A DNA stretch of 64,000 nt from an uncultured Verrucomicrobiota bacterium (GCA_903939515.1 CAJAHH010000031.1:62001-126000); one strand, 5' to 3'. Positions 45,258-54,872 are shown, counted from the stretch's first letter. Made by a program: numbers and translations. The notes: generated by a model not told the origin, from the letters alone.

Positions 45258-46382
45258 ATGATTCGTTTCGGCTCGTTGGAGCTGAAGTCCAACCTGTTTC
45301 TGTCGCCGCTGGCGGGCTACACGAACTTGCCGTTCCGTCTGGTGGCGCGGGAGATTGGCGGGCTCGATTTGGCGACGACCGATCTGGTTAACGCGCGGTC
45401 GCTCATCGAGGAAAATCCCAAGGCCTTCAAGCTCATTGAAACCAATGAGAACGATCGGCCTCTGGCGGTGCAGTTGTTCGGTTCCGTGCCCGAGGAGATG
45501 CGCGATGCGGCGGTGATGCTGCAGGAGCGCGGGGTGAGTGCCATCGACATCAACATGGGATGCCCGGTACGCAAGGTGTGTCGGGTGGGTGGCGGTTCGG
45601 CGATGATGGTGGAGCACGAACGGACGCAGCATCTGGTGCGGACGATGGTGGATGCGTTGCGTATCCCGGTGACGGCCAAGATGCGCTTGGGTTGGGATGA
45701 CGACAATTTGACGGCGCCCGACCTGGTCCGCGCGCTGGAGGATGCCGGTATCGCCGGGGTATTTATTCATGGGCGGACCCGGGAGCAGGGGTTCTCGGGC
45801 TCGGTGAATCTTGCGGGCATTCGCAAGGTGGTGGAGGCGGCGCGGACGATCCCGGTGATTGGCAATGGCGACGTGACGACGCCCGAGGCGGCAGTGCACA
45901 TGAAGTCTGAGACGGGGTGTGCAGGGGTGAGCGTGGGGCGTGGGGCTTTTTATGATCCTTGGATCTTCGTGCGGACGCGGGCGCTGATGCAAACGGGGGT
46001 GCTGCCGCCAGAACCTGGCATCGAGGACCGGGTTCGGGTCATGTCTCGGCACCTCGACCTGATGGTGGAGGTCTTCGGGGAGCGGCATGGCTGCGTGATG
46101 TTTCGCAAGATCGGCCCGTGGTATGCCAAGCGCTTTGGTCCGGCCAACGAGTTCAGCAAGAAGATCGTGCGGATGGAGTCCCGGGCCCAATACCTCGAGA
46201 TCGTGGACAGCTACTTGCGCTGGCGTCGGCAGTTCTGCGACGAGTCGGGCCACCTGCTGCCGCGCTACCAGTTGGCACCGATGGTGGCCAGTTTCATGCG
46301 TGACGATGGAAACTCCGATGAACCCGCAAGCATTCGGCGCGAGGCCATCCCAGTGCCCAAGGGGCCGGTCGAGGTCTGGTGA
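45258..46382 (+). CDS. dusB: tRNA-dihydrouridine synthase (DusB type)
   Basis: The product has 374 residues. The TIM-barrel flavoprotein reduces uridines in tRNA to dihydrouridine using FMN and NADPH. The diagnostic LFLSPLAGYTNLPFR, VQLFGSVPEEM, and DINMGCPVRKV with catalytic Cys102 are present, followed by VTAKMRLGWDD, FIHGRTREQGFSG, VIGNGDVTTPEAA and GVSVGRGAFYDPWIF. The C-terminus extends past the family core with about 30 poorly conserved residues. ATG 45258 starts at the conserved IRFGSLELKSNLFLSPLAG. It is transcribed alone. Confidence 0.93.
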   Translation: MIRFGSLELKSNLFLSPLAGYTNLPFRLVAREIGGLDLATTDLVNARSLIEENPKAFKLIETNENDRPLAVQLFGSVPEEMRDAAVMLQERGVSAIDINMGCPVRKVCRVGGGSAMMVEHERTQHLVRTMVDALRIPVTAKMRLGWDDDNLTAPDLVRALEDAGIAGVFIHGRTREQGFSGSVNLAGIRKVVEAARTIPVIGNGDVTTPEAAVHMKSETGCAGVSVGRGAFYDPWIFVRTRALMQTGVLPPEPGIEDRVRVMSRHLDLMVEVFGERHGCVMFRKIGPWYAKRFGPANEFSKKIVRMESRAQYLEIVDSYLRWRRQFCDESGHLLPRYQLAPMVASFMRDDGNSDEPASIRREAIPVPKGPVEVW

Positions 46383-46549
46383 CGGAGGCGTGGCCGAGGG
46401 ACTGTAGACCGGGCTTGCGGAGCGTGGTTCGAAGGGTGCGGTGGGTCCAAAACCGGTATGAGACCGACGCCCTACCGTTCGGAAACCTCACGAGACCGAC
46501 GGGGTCTTGATATCCGCGATTTCGGTGATATCCCGGGGAAGGGTCTTGT

Positions 46550-47323
46550 TTAAGCGCGCTTCTCGGCGACCACCCAGGCGTTGAAGAGCCCGTATTTCAG
46601 GGGGGAAGCATTGAGGAGCAAGTTGATCCAGCCGGGCACGGTGCGGTCGGTGCAGGCCACCTCGACGAGGCGGGCTCCGTTGCGCTCGAGGAAGAATCCC
46701 ATGTCGAGGGCGTTGGTGCAGACGATGGCGTCGTCGTCCGGGGTGAACGGTTCCTTGATGATGGGGGACATCCGCTCGAAGCGGACTTGATCGGGCGTCT
46801 GCCGCATGGCTTTCCGCCGCTCCAGCAGGCCTTGGAGGTTGTGCCACTTGTTGCCGAGGCCCCGCATGCGCGGATGGTAATCGCGCCAACCGAGGAATCG
46901 CAGAAAGTTGGGACTGCTCAACACGATGCGTCCGCCCGGAGCGCACACTCGGACCGCTTCGGCGATGAAGGCCTCCGGATCCTGCACATGCTCCACCACG
47001 TTCAGCGCACCGACTCGCTGGAAATGACCGTCGGGGTAGGGGAGTTGGTTGCCATCATACAGCAGGCACCGGTCGGTGAAGGCTCGGGTGCGCTCGATGT
47101 TCGGCCCGGACACATCCACACCGTGCGCTTCAAAGCCCTCGCGCGTCAGTTGGGCCACGACTTGGCCTACGCCGCATCCGATGTCGAGCACTCGGGCACC
47201 CGGTGTCCTCGGGCGAAGAGCTCCCGTGAACTTGGCGTAGAAGGCTGCGTCCCAGTTGGCCAGGATGTCGGCATAGGCCAGGTCATTGCGGACGTGGTCG
47301 AGATGGCTGGGCGTGGAGGCCAT
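46550..47323 (-). CDS. Class I SAM-dependent methyltransferase
   Basis: The product has 257 residues. The SAM-binding motif VLDIGCGVGQVVAQLTREGFEAHGVDVS lies near 45-75, with LPYPDGHFQRVGALNVVEHVQDPEAFIAEAVRVCAPGGRIVLSSPN after it, as in Methyltransf_11/25 proteins of glycan clusters. The substrate is not evident. It is the last gene of the six-gene minus-strand operon and starts two bases after the stop of the membrane protein gene, so it is likely to modify the same polymer. Confidence 0.85.
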   Translation of the reverse strand: MASTPSHLDHVRNDLAYADILANWDAAFYAKFTGALRPRTPGARVLDIGCGVGQVVAQLTREGFEAHGVDVSGPNIERTRAFTDRCLLYDGNQLPYPDGHFQRVGALNVVEHVQDPEAFIAEAVRVCAPGGRIVLSSPNFLRFLGWRDYHPRMRGLGNKWHNLQGLLERRKAMRQTPDQVRFERMSPIIKEPFTPDDDAIVCTNALDMGFFLERNGARLVEVACTDRTVPGWINLLLNASPLKYGLFNAWVVAEKRA

Positions 47324-47325
47324 GG

Positions 47326-49986
47326 TCAGTCAGCGCTGGAGGGCTTGGGTGCCAAGATGAGGATGCCCACCAGGAGGAGGCCTGTTGCGACGGCCGCGAG
47401 GCTGACCCACAAGGTCTGGTGAGGCGGATCAAAGCGGTATTCGACGGTGTGTTCGCCGGCGGCCACCGAAACGCCCCGCATGAGAAAGTTGGCCCGCAGC
47501 AGTGGTGTGGATTGGCCGTCGACTGTCACTTTCCAGTCGGGGTGCCAGCGGTCATTGAGCAGCAGAATGCCGGGCGCGGTGGAGCGGGTCTTTACTGTGA
47601 TGTGTTTGGGTGCGTATTGGGTGATGGAGGCTTCGGATGTGGCGGACGTGGGTGAGGGTGTGGTCCCTGCGATCTTCTCTGAAAGGAGGACTTGTCGGGC
47701 CGGGTCCCAGTCGGGCGCGCGAAGCTGCTGGAGGGTTTGCGCGTCGCTGAGGCCGGTCTGCCAGTCGGTGTAGAACTTCGCACGAGGTAGCGTGCCGGTG
47801 AATTCCAACACCGCGAAGGGTCCCGTTTCGGAGGCGGTGGCCGTGAGCAATTGCACCATGTCGGCGGTGGCAGTTGAAGCGTTGGGGGGCGTGACTCCCG
47901 GCTTGAGCCCGAGACCGAAGGGCATCTTCAGGCGGATGCGTTTCTGGACGGGATCCACCATACCGTTGAGCTGGTCGACCACCTCCTTAGATCCCAGAAT
48001 GTACCGGGTGTTAGTGAGCTGCCACAGGCGGCCGACCAAGGGTAGATTACTTTGATTCTCGAGCAGGCCCAGTGCGGCAAAATAGGCGGTCTCCAGCTCG
48101 GGCACACGGGGCATCTGGGAGATGTCCAGAGACTGGATATTAAAATACTGGAACTGGTTCTCGAGCCATTCTTTCTGCAGGTAGGTCCAGGAGAGGGTCG
48201 ATTCACCCCCGACGAGCGGTCCCTGGCGGTGCGGATCGAGGAAGGCGGTCACGCGCTGTTCCCAGGGTTTGTCTTTTAGCAAGTCCAACACCGGGTTGGA
48301 CTGATAGCGGGTCACCCAATCGTAGTACTTCACCCAGGGCGTATTGGCCCGGTACAGATCCACCACCAGCACGGTTCCCAACAGCATCCAGCCAATCCGG
48401 GCCCGGGTGCCGTTGAAGAATCCGGTGATCATTCCTCCAACCAGTGCCAGGGAGATCGCGAAAAAGCCGAGAGCCTTCCATGCTTCGCCGATGGAAAATT
48501 CGGCGGTGGCCGGAGGCCCCATCTGGAACTCGATGCCACGCAGATGTGATTTTAGTTCAGCGGCACCTCCCGCGTAATTGAGGGCTCCCACCGCTGCGAT
48601 CGCAAAGCACGCCACGGCACCGAAGACCCAATTGACCTCGCCCGGGGCGGCCGTCTTTCTCCAGGTGGCGAATTGATCCTTCCAGCCGCCCAGGCGTTCC
48701 TTGCCCGAGGCCAGAGATCCCCGCGCGATGGCTTCCAGTCCGTAGGCGAAGAGCACCCACAATGCGAGGTGCATCACATGCAGGAACTTGGAAGGAATGC
48801 GGATGGTTGAAAGGTAAGGGATGGCGAAAAAGATCCGGTAGAACGGAGCGAAGTGCCCCCAGGACAGCGCCAGCGAACCGGTTGCCACGGCGGTCCAGAA
48901 CCACACCATCCGGCGCTCTTGTTCTGAGTATGGAGACTGTTTTTTGCGCAGTGAGGTCGCCGCGGCGTAGCTCGCCACGAGCACCACCAGAATACCGGCA
49001 TACTCACCGGCCCCGCTCCATCGACCCTTGGACGTTCCGTCAAAGCCCACCGCGCCCCAGTAGGCGCCGCCGTCCGGGCTGTCCATGCGGTAACCGAAAA
49101 GTCCCGGCACGATGATGCGCAGTGACTCCACTGGCGGCAGGCTAATCGCCGTGGCGAACTGCCACCGCTGCGCCTCGCTCTCTCGCGTCTGGGACATGCC
49201 CGAAACGGCGACGATTTGAGTGCTGACCAGCGCGTGGATGGCGTGGGCCGCGATCCATCCGGCGAAGACGACCACTGCCGTGAGACGCATCGCGGCGTTC
49301 CAGAGCTTCCGTGGGGTCTCGATGGATTCCGTCCAGCACTGCCAGACCAGGAAGGCGGCCACGTAAAGGCTGAGGATGGCACCGATGTCGCCGCCCTCGC
49401 TGACGTTCAGACCGGTCGCGAGGCCTGCTGCAGCGATCGAGAGCCAGCGTCGCCAACCGGTATCCCGCCCAGCCAGGCCCGCCAGAGCCAGCAGGGTGAA
49501 GCCGAGTGAGAACGCCTTGGCTGGCAACCCCCAACAGGCGTAGGACACCGGATTGGAGGCCAGTGCGGCAGCGATGCCCGAAAGGATGGCGACCTCGGAG
49601 CGGAATCCGAGGCGTCGGACAAAAAACCAACAACTAAGGCCCAGGAAGACTAGCGACAGCGGCACGTAGAACTTGGCCACGAAGAGCGGGCTGTTCACGA
49701 TGGTCCCCAGTATCTGGGTCAGATTGGGGGTCGCTCCGATCGTGACCGATCCAACCCAGTTGAGATCTTGCCAGAATCCAAAGAAACCATCCGGAAGCCT
49801 GCCTGCGTCGGAGTGTAGAACTCCAAGTGGTGCATCATTGGAGAAAAGCACGAATTCAGGGCGTAGGCTCTTCCAGAAAATAGTGCCCACGGCCAGCATC
49901 AGGATGGCCCAGGCCCACAGTAGCGGCCGGAAACGGCCGACGCCCTTTAAGGGTTCGGATAGAGGCGAGAAGGAGGTCGTTTTCAT
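47326..49986 (-). CDS. Multi-pass membrane protein of YfhO-like type
   Basis: The product has 886 residues from the ATG at 49984-49986. About 11-13 hydrophobic segments occupy residues 20-560 and one lies at the C-terminus (LWVSLAAVATGLLLVGILILAP). A soluble region of about 250 residues lies before the last helix (ARFYTDWQTGL-like beta-rich sequence, LLNDRWHPDWKVTVDGQSTPLLRANFLMRGVSVAAGEHTVEYRFDPP). That last block is diagnostic of YfhO-like proteins, which belong to the GT-C-like membrane glycosyltransferase group and help glycosylate surface polymers. Its start codon overlaps the GT2 stop by four bases. Confidence 0.8.
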   Translation of the reverse strand: MKTTSFSPLSEPLKGVGRFRPLLWAWAILMLAVGTIFWKSLRPEFVLFSNDAPLGVLHSDAGRLPDGFFGFWQDLNWVGSVTIGATPNLTQILGTIVNSPLFVAKFYVPLSLVFLGLSCWFFVRRLGFRSEVAILSGIAAALASNPVSYACWGLPAKAFSLGFTLLALAGLAGRDTGWRRWLSIAAAGLATGLNVSEGGDIGAILSLYVAAFLVWQCWTESIETPRKLWNAAMRLTAVVVFAGWIAAHAIHALVSTQIVAVSGMSQTRESEAQRWQFATAISLPPVESLRIIVPGLFGYRMDSPDGGAYWGAVGFDGTSKGRWSGAGEYAGILVVLVASYAAATSLRKKQSPYSEQERRMVWFWTAVATGSLALSWGHFAPFYRIFFAIPYLSTIRIPSKFLHVMHLALWVLFAYGLEAIARGSLASGKERLGGWKDQFATWRKTAAPGEVNWVFGAVACFAIAAVGALNYAGGAAELKSHLRGIEFQMGPPATAEFSIGEAWKALGFFAISLALVGGMITGFFNGTRARIGWMLLGTVLVVDLYRANTPWVKYYDWVTRYQSNPVLDLLKDKPWEQRVTAFLDPHRQGPLVGGESTLSWTYLQKEWLENQFQYFNIQSLDISQMPRVPELETAYFAALGLLENQSNLPLVGRLWQLTNTRYILGSKEVVDQLNGMVDPVQKRIRLKMPFGLGLKPGVTPPNASTATADMVQLLTATASETGPFAVLEFTGTLPRAKFYTDWQTGLSDAQTLQQLRAPDWDPARQVLLSEKIAGTTPSPTSATSEASITQYAPKHITVKTRSTAPGILLLNDRWHPDWKVTVDGQSTPLLRANFLMRGVSVAAGEHTVEYRFDPPHQTLWVSLAAVATGLLLVGILILAPKPSSAD

Positions 49987-50981
49987 CGGTTTGGGGAGTC
50001 GTTCCGGGTCGCGGGATGGGAGCCGAAGAGTCGGTCTCTGAAAAAGACGGCGATGCGTCCCAGCCACCAGTGCCAGGGACGTATCAGGCCCCAGGCCATG
50101 TCTCCGATGGCCTTGGCGTAGACGGTGTCAACGGGGTAGGCCATTTGCTGCTTCACGACGGATCGTGCCGCGAAGAGGCATTGGATGCGTTGGCTCCAGG
50201 CCCACCGACTCAGGGTGCCGACCGGTGCCCACCGGGCGATTTGCTTCATGGCCCTCAGTTCGTCGGCCACCCAGCTTTCCAGTCTCCGTGAATTCGCCGT
50301 GGTGGCGCTGCCGCCGTGGTGGCGGATCTGGCAGAGGATTTCCGTCCGCTCCCGCAGCGCCGAGGAATGACGGGCCCAGTCGGCGTAGAAGACGCAGTCG
50401 CCCACCTGGGGGTAGTCCAGTGGGAAACGGCACGGAGCCGTTTTCCGGCCGGTCTTGAGCAGGACCGAGCCGCAGAAGATGGTCTGCAATTGGCCTTGTT
50501 GCTTCACGAAGTCGACCAAGCGAATCGGCCGGGCCTCCGGTGGCAGAGGCTGCGGTTGGCCCGCCAGCAACGTCCCCGAGGCGTCGATCTTTTCGGTCAG
50601 TGACCAAGCCATGGCCGGTGCGGTCGAATCGTCCAGTGTGGGCGCAAGCCTTTCCAAGAAGCCCGGCAGAACCAGGTCGTCGGCCAAAAGGATGTGCAGG
50701 ATGTCGGTTTCAACCGCGAGGTCGAGGCAGCGGTTCAGGTTGCCGAAGAGCCCCTGATTCCGTTCATTGCGCCGGAGTTCGCCCTGCAGGCGGGGATGCT
50801 CGGCGAAGAAGGCCTGGACCAGTTCCGGGGTGCCGTCGGTAGAGACGTCATCGATCACCACTACCCGATCGGGCGGTGTGGTCTGGGCAGCCAAAGAGTC
50901 CAACGTGGCCCGCAGGTAGCGGGCACCGTTATAGACCGGGATGACAGTGAGAATTTCGGACACCTTAAGAGAGGGGACCAC
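49983..50981 (-). CDS. Family 2 glycosyltransferase
   Basis: The product has 332 residues from GTG 50981; no ATG is available upstream. The GT-A fold is shown by ILTVIPVYNGARYLRATLDSLAAQTTPPDRVVVIDDVSTDGTPELV (about 9-55), with DD as the nucleotide-sugar aspartates, and by HILLADDLVLPGFLERL, the DXD-like motif near 97-101. It probably transfers an activated sugar to a lipid carrier or growing glycan at the inner membrane. The stop overlaps the YfhO-like start (ATGA), and the gene follows the SDR by 72 bases. Confidence 0.88.
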   Translation of the reverse strand: MVPSLKVSEILTVIPVYNGARYLRATLDSLAAQTTPPDRVVVIDDVSTDGTPELVQAFFAEHPRLQGELRRNERNQGLFGNLNRCLDLAVETDILHILLADDLVLPGFLERLAPTLDDSTAPAMAWSLTEKIDASGTLLAGQPQPLPPEARPIRLVDFVKQQGQLQTIFCGSVLLKTGRKTAPCRFPLDYPQVGDCVFYADWARHSSALRERTEILCQIRHHGGSATTANSRRLESWVADELRAMKQIARWAPVGTLSRWAWSQRIQCLFAARSVVKQQMAYPVDTVYAKAIGDMAWGLIRPWHWWLGRIAVFFRDRLFGSHPATRNDSPNR

Positions 50982-51053
50982 AAGCCGCTATTCCGTGAAA
51001 GCCCCCATGTCGGCCCACGATGGACTGGGTATCCGAGATTTGGAGAGGGTTGG

Positions 51054-51869
51054 TCAATTTGCGGTCAGCGGGGTTGATGGAAATCGAGGGGTGTACCATT
51101 TTCGGAGCTCCTCGAGTTGGCTCTTCAGGGAAGGGCAAATGACATCGGGCGTCAGGGTTCGTATCACCGGCTGTGCTGCTGCCTCGGGGTGGATCTCGAT
51201 GGGCCAATCCCAGGTGTCTCCGATGAGCCTCAGGACCTCGGCCTTGTGGATCGGCGGCCAGATGCCGGGCTGACAGACCGGTTCTGGGGATCGAGCTTCT
51301 AGAAGTCCTTGGCAGACCATGGCCCACTGGAGCGTGGTGATTCCATTCCAGGCGTGGTTGACGAAGCCTCGAACAGGCCCGCGCTGGGTGAGGAACCAGC
51401 CCATGAGACTTCTCGGGGCGGCAGCCCGGAGTTCGGGGCCCAGGATCGAGCATCGGATGACGAGCCCTCCGGCCGACCGCACCCGAAGTTCGGCTTCCCA
51501 CTTGGATTGGCCATAGTCGTCGGTGGCATCCGCGAGTTCCCTAGTCTGCCGGGCCGGCAAATCGGATCGGAAGATCCCGTCGGTGCTGGCCTGAATGAAC
51601 CGAGCGCTACTTCCTTGCAGGCATTCCAGGGACAATTCCACCAGGCGGATGTGGGTGTCGATGAGTGCCTGGGGTGGCGATCCAGCCCGAATCCCGATGC
51701 AATTAATTACCGTCTCGGGATGCGTGATTCGGAGCGATTCGATGAATCTGGCCGGCGAATCTGGATCGAAACGAGGTTCCGGGGTTTGGACCGAATGCCC
51801 CGCCTCGGTTAAGAAGCGGGCGACGACATGGCCCAGCATGCCAGAGGCACCGAGTACAGTGACTCGCAT
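51054..51869 (-). CDS. RmlD-like SDR nucleotide-sugar reductase
   Basis: The product has 271 residues from the ATG at 51867-51869. The Rossmann motif VTVLGASGMLGHVVARFL is at the start, with NCIGIRAGSPPQALIDTHIRLVELSLECLQGSSARFIQASTDGIF and DDYGQSKWEAELRV in the middle, giving the Tyr-xxx-Lys catalytic pair and an RmlD-like plan. It should reduce a 4-keto sugar nucleotide. ATG overlaps the previous stop by one base (TAATG), so translation is coupled to the methyltransferase upstream. The final product sugar is not predictable. Confidence 0.82.
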   Translation of the reverse strand: MRVTVLGASGMLGHVVARFLTEAGHSVQTPEPRFDPDSPARFIESLRITHPETVINCIGIRAGSPPQALIDTHIRLVELSLECLQGSSARFIQASTDGIFRSDLPARQTRELADATDDYGQSKWEAELRVRSAGGLVIRCSILGPELRAAAPRSLMGWFLTQRGPVRGFVNHAWNGITTLQWAMVCQGLLEARSPEPVCQPGIWPPIHKAEVLRLIGDTWDWPIEIHPEAAAQPVIRTLTPDVICPSLKSQLEELRKWYTPRFPSTPLTAN

Positions 51870-53104
51870 TAAGCCTCCCCGAAGGCGGTCAACCATTCCC
51901 AAGAGTGACCGGGATATTTACGAACGATGTCGTCCCGATGATTCCAGGCGGTGACCAGGCAGGCGACCGGCGGGTGCTGGATCATCTCGGCCGGAGCCAC
52001 GATGGGTGTCTCGGTCTGGGGAATGAATTTTCCGCACCGCAGCGGCGACTCATCAACGATGTAATTAAAGCGCAGGTGCCGAAGTTGGTTCAGGTAGACA
52101 TTGGCGCGACCGGCGGCTCCGTAGGCGGCAATGGGACGGCCTTCCTGGAGAAGGCGCTCGAGCCTCCGTGCTGCGGGGGTCTCAGCACGGCGGTCATAGG
52201 CGCGTTGGATGTCATCCAGACCGAACTCCGACTCCAATGCCTGGCTTGAAATTCCGGTCGCCGAGGGGTCCCGGCGGAAGCGCACTCGCAGCAATCCTCC
52301 ATGCAGCGGGGTTCTGAGGGTGGCCTCATGGGTGAAGCCCAATCGGCAGACGCAGCGGATCAAGGCTGATTCGCTCCATTCAACCTTGTGTTCGTGATAA
52401 ATGGTGTCCCATTGCCCGCCGCTCAGAGTCGCAGCGAGGTCGTGGACTTCGACCCAGAAATGTCCGCCCGGTTTGAGAGCTAAGGCAGCCCCGGCGAAGA
52501 CTTCCCGAAGGTCCGTAATGTGTGCGAGGCAGTTGGATCCGGAGAGCACATCCACCGATGCTTCCAGTCCGTGTTCCCGGACCACCTCCGGCGTGAACGG
52601 GCGATTGACCAGACGCCACGAAGCGGCGGCACCCGCGCGTCTCGACACGTCGCTCGGGTCCACACCGATCCGCCGCCAACCCGGGGGGAGTTGATTGAGC
52701 AGAACCCCGTCATTGCACCCGATCTCCAGATAGGTCAGGGCCGACTCCTTGCCGTAAAATGCCGCAAGAATATCGGAGAAACCAATGAAGTGTCGAACCA
52801 AGCCCGGGACCGTCGATGAGGCGTAGTTGTATTCCTCGTACAGTTGGGACCCGGAGATGTCCTCAGCCACTTGGACGGCTCCGCAACAGGAGCATCGCAT
52901 CCAGGTCAGCGGGAACAGAGGTGCCGTGCGAGCCGATTCAGCGGACCGGCAGAACATTCCGGCCAAAGGCATCGGCTCCATGTGCAGCACGGGGACCAGT
53001 CCTGAGGATGGGGCGTGGCAACCTCGGCACTGTTGGATCGTAGGGGACGACATTCGGGAGAAATTCAGGGGTGGTCGATCAACGGGGGAGTTCGGCTCGG
53101 TCAT
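51869..53104 (-). CDS. Sugar C-methyltransferase (zinc-binding N-terminus, SAM domain, C-terminal Rossmann domain)
   Basis: The product has 411 residues. The N-terminal zinc-binding part has CRGC and CSCCG pairs (about 24-75). The SAM domain holds LTYLEIGCNDGVLLNQLPPGWRRIGVDPSD and HFWVEVHDLAATLSGGQWDTIYHEHKVEWS, the latter containing the YHEH motif of the TylC3/NovU-type C-methyltransferases. The C-terminal part (AAYGAAGRANVYLNQL, FNYIVDESPLRCGKFIPQTETPIVAP) is the second Rossmann-like domain. Such enzymes add a methyl group to C-3 of 4-keto sugar nucleotides. It lies between the dehydratase and the reductase, as needed for that order of steps. Confidence 0.85.
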   Translation of the reverse strand: MTEPNSPVDRPPLNFSRMSSPTIQQCRGCHAPSSGLVPVLHMEPMPLAGMFCRSAESARTAPLFPLTWMRCSCCGAVQVAEDISGSQLYEEYNYASSTVPGLVRHFIGFSDILAAFYGKESALTYLEIGCNDGVLLNQLPPGWRRIGVDPSDVSRRAGAAASWRLVNRPFTPEVVREHGLEASVDVLSGSNCLAHITDLREVFAGAALALKPGGHFWVEVHDLAATLSGGQWDTIYHEHKVEWSESALIRCVCRLGFTHEATLRTPLHGGLLRVRFRRDPSATGISSQALESEFGLDDIQRAYDRRAETPAARRLERLLQEGRPIAAYGAAGRANVYLNQLRHLRFNYIVDESPLRCGKFIPQTETPIVAPAEMIQHPPVACLVTAWNHRDDIVRKYPGHSWEWLTAFGEA

Positions 53105-53116
53105 CCAATCAAACTC

Positions 53117-54106
53117 TCAGGTGTATTCTTCAACGACCCCGGCGGCATCGAGCAGCGGAGTTATCTCGTCGAAGGTCTTTAGCCTGCGGGTGTTTTCCGA
53201 GCTGTATTCTGAACCCAATGCCTGAGGGGTTAGTTCTTCGGGTAGGCGGTATTCTGGGTGAATGGTGAAGTAGGTTTCACTCTCGCTCACCCGTTGAAGC
53301 TCATACTCATTGACTAAGATTTCGTGAATCTTCTCGCCGGGTCGAATACCCACTTCTTGGATGGGGTGATTCGTTCCTTGGGGGCTGTATTTCCGACGCA
53401 TGGCTTCGGCCAGGGTTTGAACCGTGCAGGCGGGTGCCTTCCGAACAAAGATTTCTCCGCCTTGTGCCATTGTCATCGCATGGAAGACGAGGTCCACAGA
53501 TTGGTCCAAGGTCATGAGGAACCGAGTCATGTGCGGCACTGTGAGCGTCAGTGGAACGTTTTCTTGGATTTGCCGAAGAAACAAAGGAATCACCGATCCC
53601 CTGCTGCCCATGACATTTCCGTAGCGAACGCAGCAGAATGTGGTGGATCCACCGAACTGATTTTGGCTACAGACCAGTTTTTCCATCATGGCTTTGCTGG
53701 TGCCCATGGCGTTGACGGGTTTGACGGCCTTGTCGGTGCTTAGGGCCACGACGGTCTTTACTCCAGCGGCACGGGCCGTTGAGCAAATGTTCTGGGTGCC
53801 TAGAATGTTGGTCTTGATCGCTTCGAGGGGGTAACTCTCGCACGAGGGCACCTGCTTCAGGGCGGCCGCATGGAAGACGTATTGAACTCCACTCATGGCC
53901 TCGTCCAACCGACCGGCATCACGGACATCGCCGATGATGTAGCGGAATTGGGGCCAACGGCGCTGCATCTCCCATTGCTTCTTCTCGTCGCGGCTGAAGA
54001 TGCGGATCTCCGCCGGGTTCAGGTCGAGAAGATGACGCGCGACGCGGTTACCGAAGGAACCGGTGCCCCCGGTGATCAGGATGGTCGCGCCGGAAAGAGA
54101 TCGCAT
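53117..54106 (-). CDS. CapE/WbjB-type UDP-N-acetylglucosamine 4,6-dehydratase/5-epimerase
   Basis: The product has 329 residues. The NAD-binding motif GGTGSFGNRVARHLL is near 13-27, with RIFSRDEKKQWEM, HAAALKQVPSCESYPLEAIKTNILGTQN, and STDKAVKPVNAMGTSKAMMEK. The residue at the usual Tyr position of YxxxK is Met (MGTSK), as in CapE and WbjB, whereas PseB has Tyr there. CapE inverts C5 of UDP-GlcNAc to give a 4-keto-6-deoxy-talose-type sugar for UDP-L-FucNAc synthesis. A CapF partner with a cupin domain is absent, and a C-methyltransferase follows, so the end product may differ. It starts the six-gene operon; its upstream gap (54107-54225) is shared with gmhA. Confidence 0.85.
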   Translation of the reverse strand: MRSLSGATILITGGTGSFGNRVARHLLDLNPAEIRIFSRDEKKQWEMQRRWPQFRYIIGDVRDAGRLDEAMSGVQYVFHAAALKQVPSCESYPLEAIKTNILGTQNICSTARAAGVKTVVALSTDKAVKPVNAMGTSKAMMEKLVCSQNQFGGSTTFCCVRYGNVMGSRGSVIPLFLRQIQENVPLTLTVPHMTRFLMTLDQSVDLVFHAMTMAQGGEIFVRKAPACTVQTLAEAMRRKYSPQGTNHPIQEVGIRPGEKIHEILVNEYELQRVSESETYFTIHPEYRLPEELTPQALGSEYSSENTRRLKTFDEITPLLDAAGVVEEYT

Positions 54107-54225
54107 GGGCGCTTTCTACCGAAGAGCTGTTTCCAAGGGCAGAGATTTGTTGTCGTACAACCTCAGTCCAATGCCCCCAACGACAATCTCGACGTTGTGA
54201 CGGTTTCCCTTCAAACTTCTCAAAC

Positions 54226-54801
54226 ATGATGACCCAGTGGATTGCTGACTACCTGGAAGCCCAGAAGCGGGCTGTCGATTCTGTGAAGCCTGCCGAGATC
54301 GCCGCCCTGGTAGAAACCCTTCGCGTGGCGTGGTCGCAAGACCAACAAATTTTCGCTATAGGCAACGGCGGCAGCGCGGCCAACGCCAGTCACTTCGCGG
54401 TCGATTTGGGCAAGGGATCTAGCGACACGCTGCCGCGCCGTTTCCGGGTGCTCTCGCTCACAGACAACGTTGCCTGGATGACGGCCCTCGGGAACGACTA
54501 CTCCTACGACGAAATTTTCTCGCGGCAGTTGGCCAATTACGCCCGCAAAGGCGACGTCCTTATCACGGCTAGTGTCAGCGGCAATTCCCCCAACCTGGTA
54601 AAGGCCTTCGAGTGGGCTAAGTCCCACGGGGTCAAGACCATCGCGCTGGTGGGCGCTAAGCGGGGTCGCCTGGCCGAGTTGGCCGATCAGGTGGTGGTCA
54701 TCGATGACACTCACTACGGCCGCGTGGAGGATGTCCAAATGCACATCCTGCACATCTTGTGCTACGCGTTCATGGAGAAGACGGAGCTCCTTCAGGGCTA
54801 A
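54226..54801 (+). CDS. gmhA: SIS-domain phosphoheptose isomerase-like protein
   Basis: The product has 191 residues, the GmhA size. It has the SIS fold with IFAIGNGGSAANASHFAVDLGKG (43-64), VLSLTDNVAWMTALGNDYSYDEIFSRQL, and GDVLITASVSGNSPNLVKAFEWAKSHG. GmhA converts sedoheptulose-7-phosphate to a heptose-7-phosphate in the ADP-heptose path for lipopolysaccharide or S-layer glycans. DiaA-like replication regulators have the same fold, but the glycan neighbours favour GmhA. It is divergent from the operon at 53117-54106. Confidence 0.83.
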   Translation: MMTQWIADYLEAQKRAVDSVKPAEIAALVETLRVAWSQDQQIFAIGNGGSAANASHFAVDLGKGSSDTLPRRFRVLSLTDNVAWMTALGNDYSYDEIFSRQLANYARKGDVLITASVSGNSPNLVKAFEWAKSHGVKTIALVGAKRGRLAELADQVVVIDDTHYGRVEDVQMHILHILCYAFMEKTELLQG

Positions 54802-54872
54802 TCGAGGGTCGATCCAGCCCTTCAAAGCTCAGTTCTAAAAAAGTTTCCGCAGGTTCAACGGAGGTTTCATTG

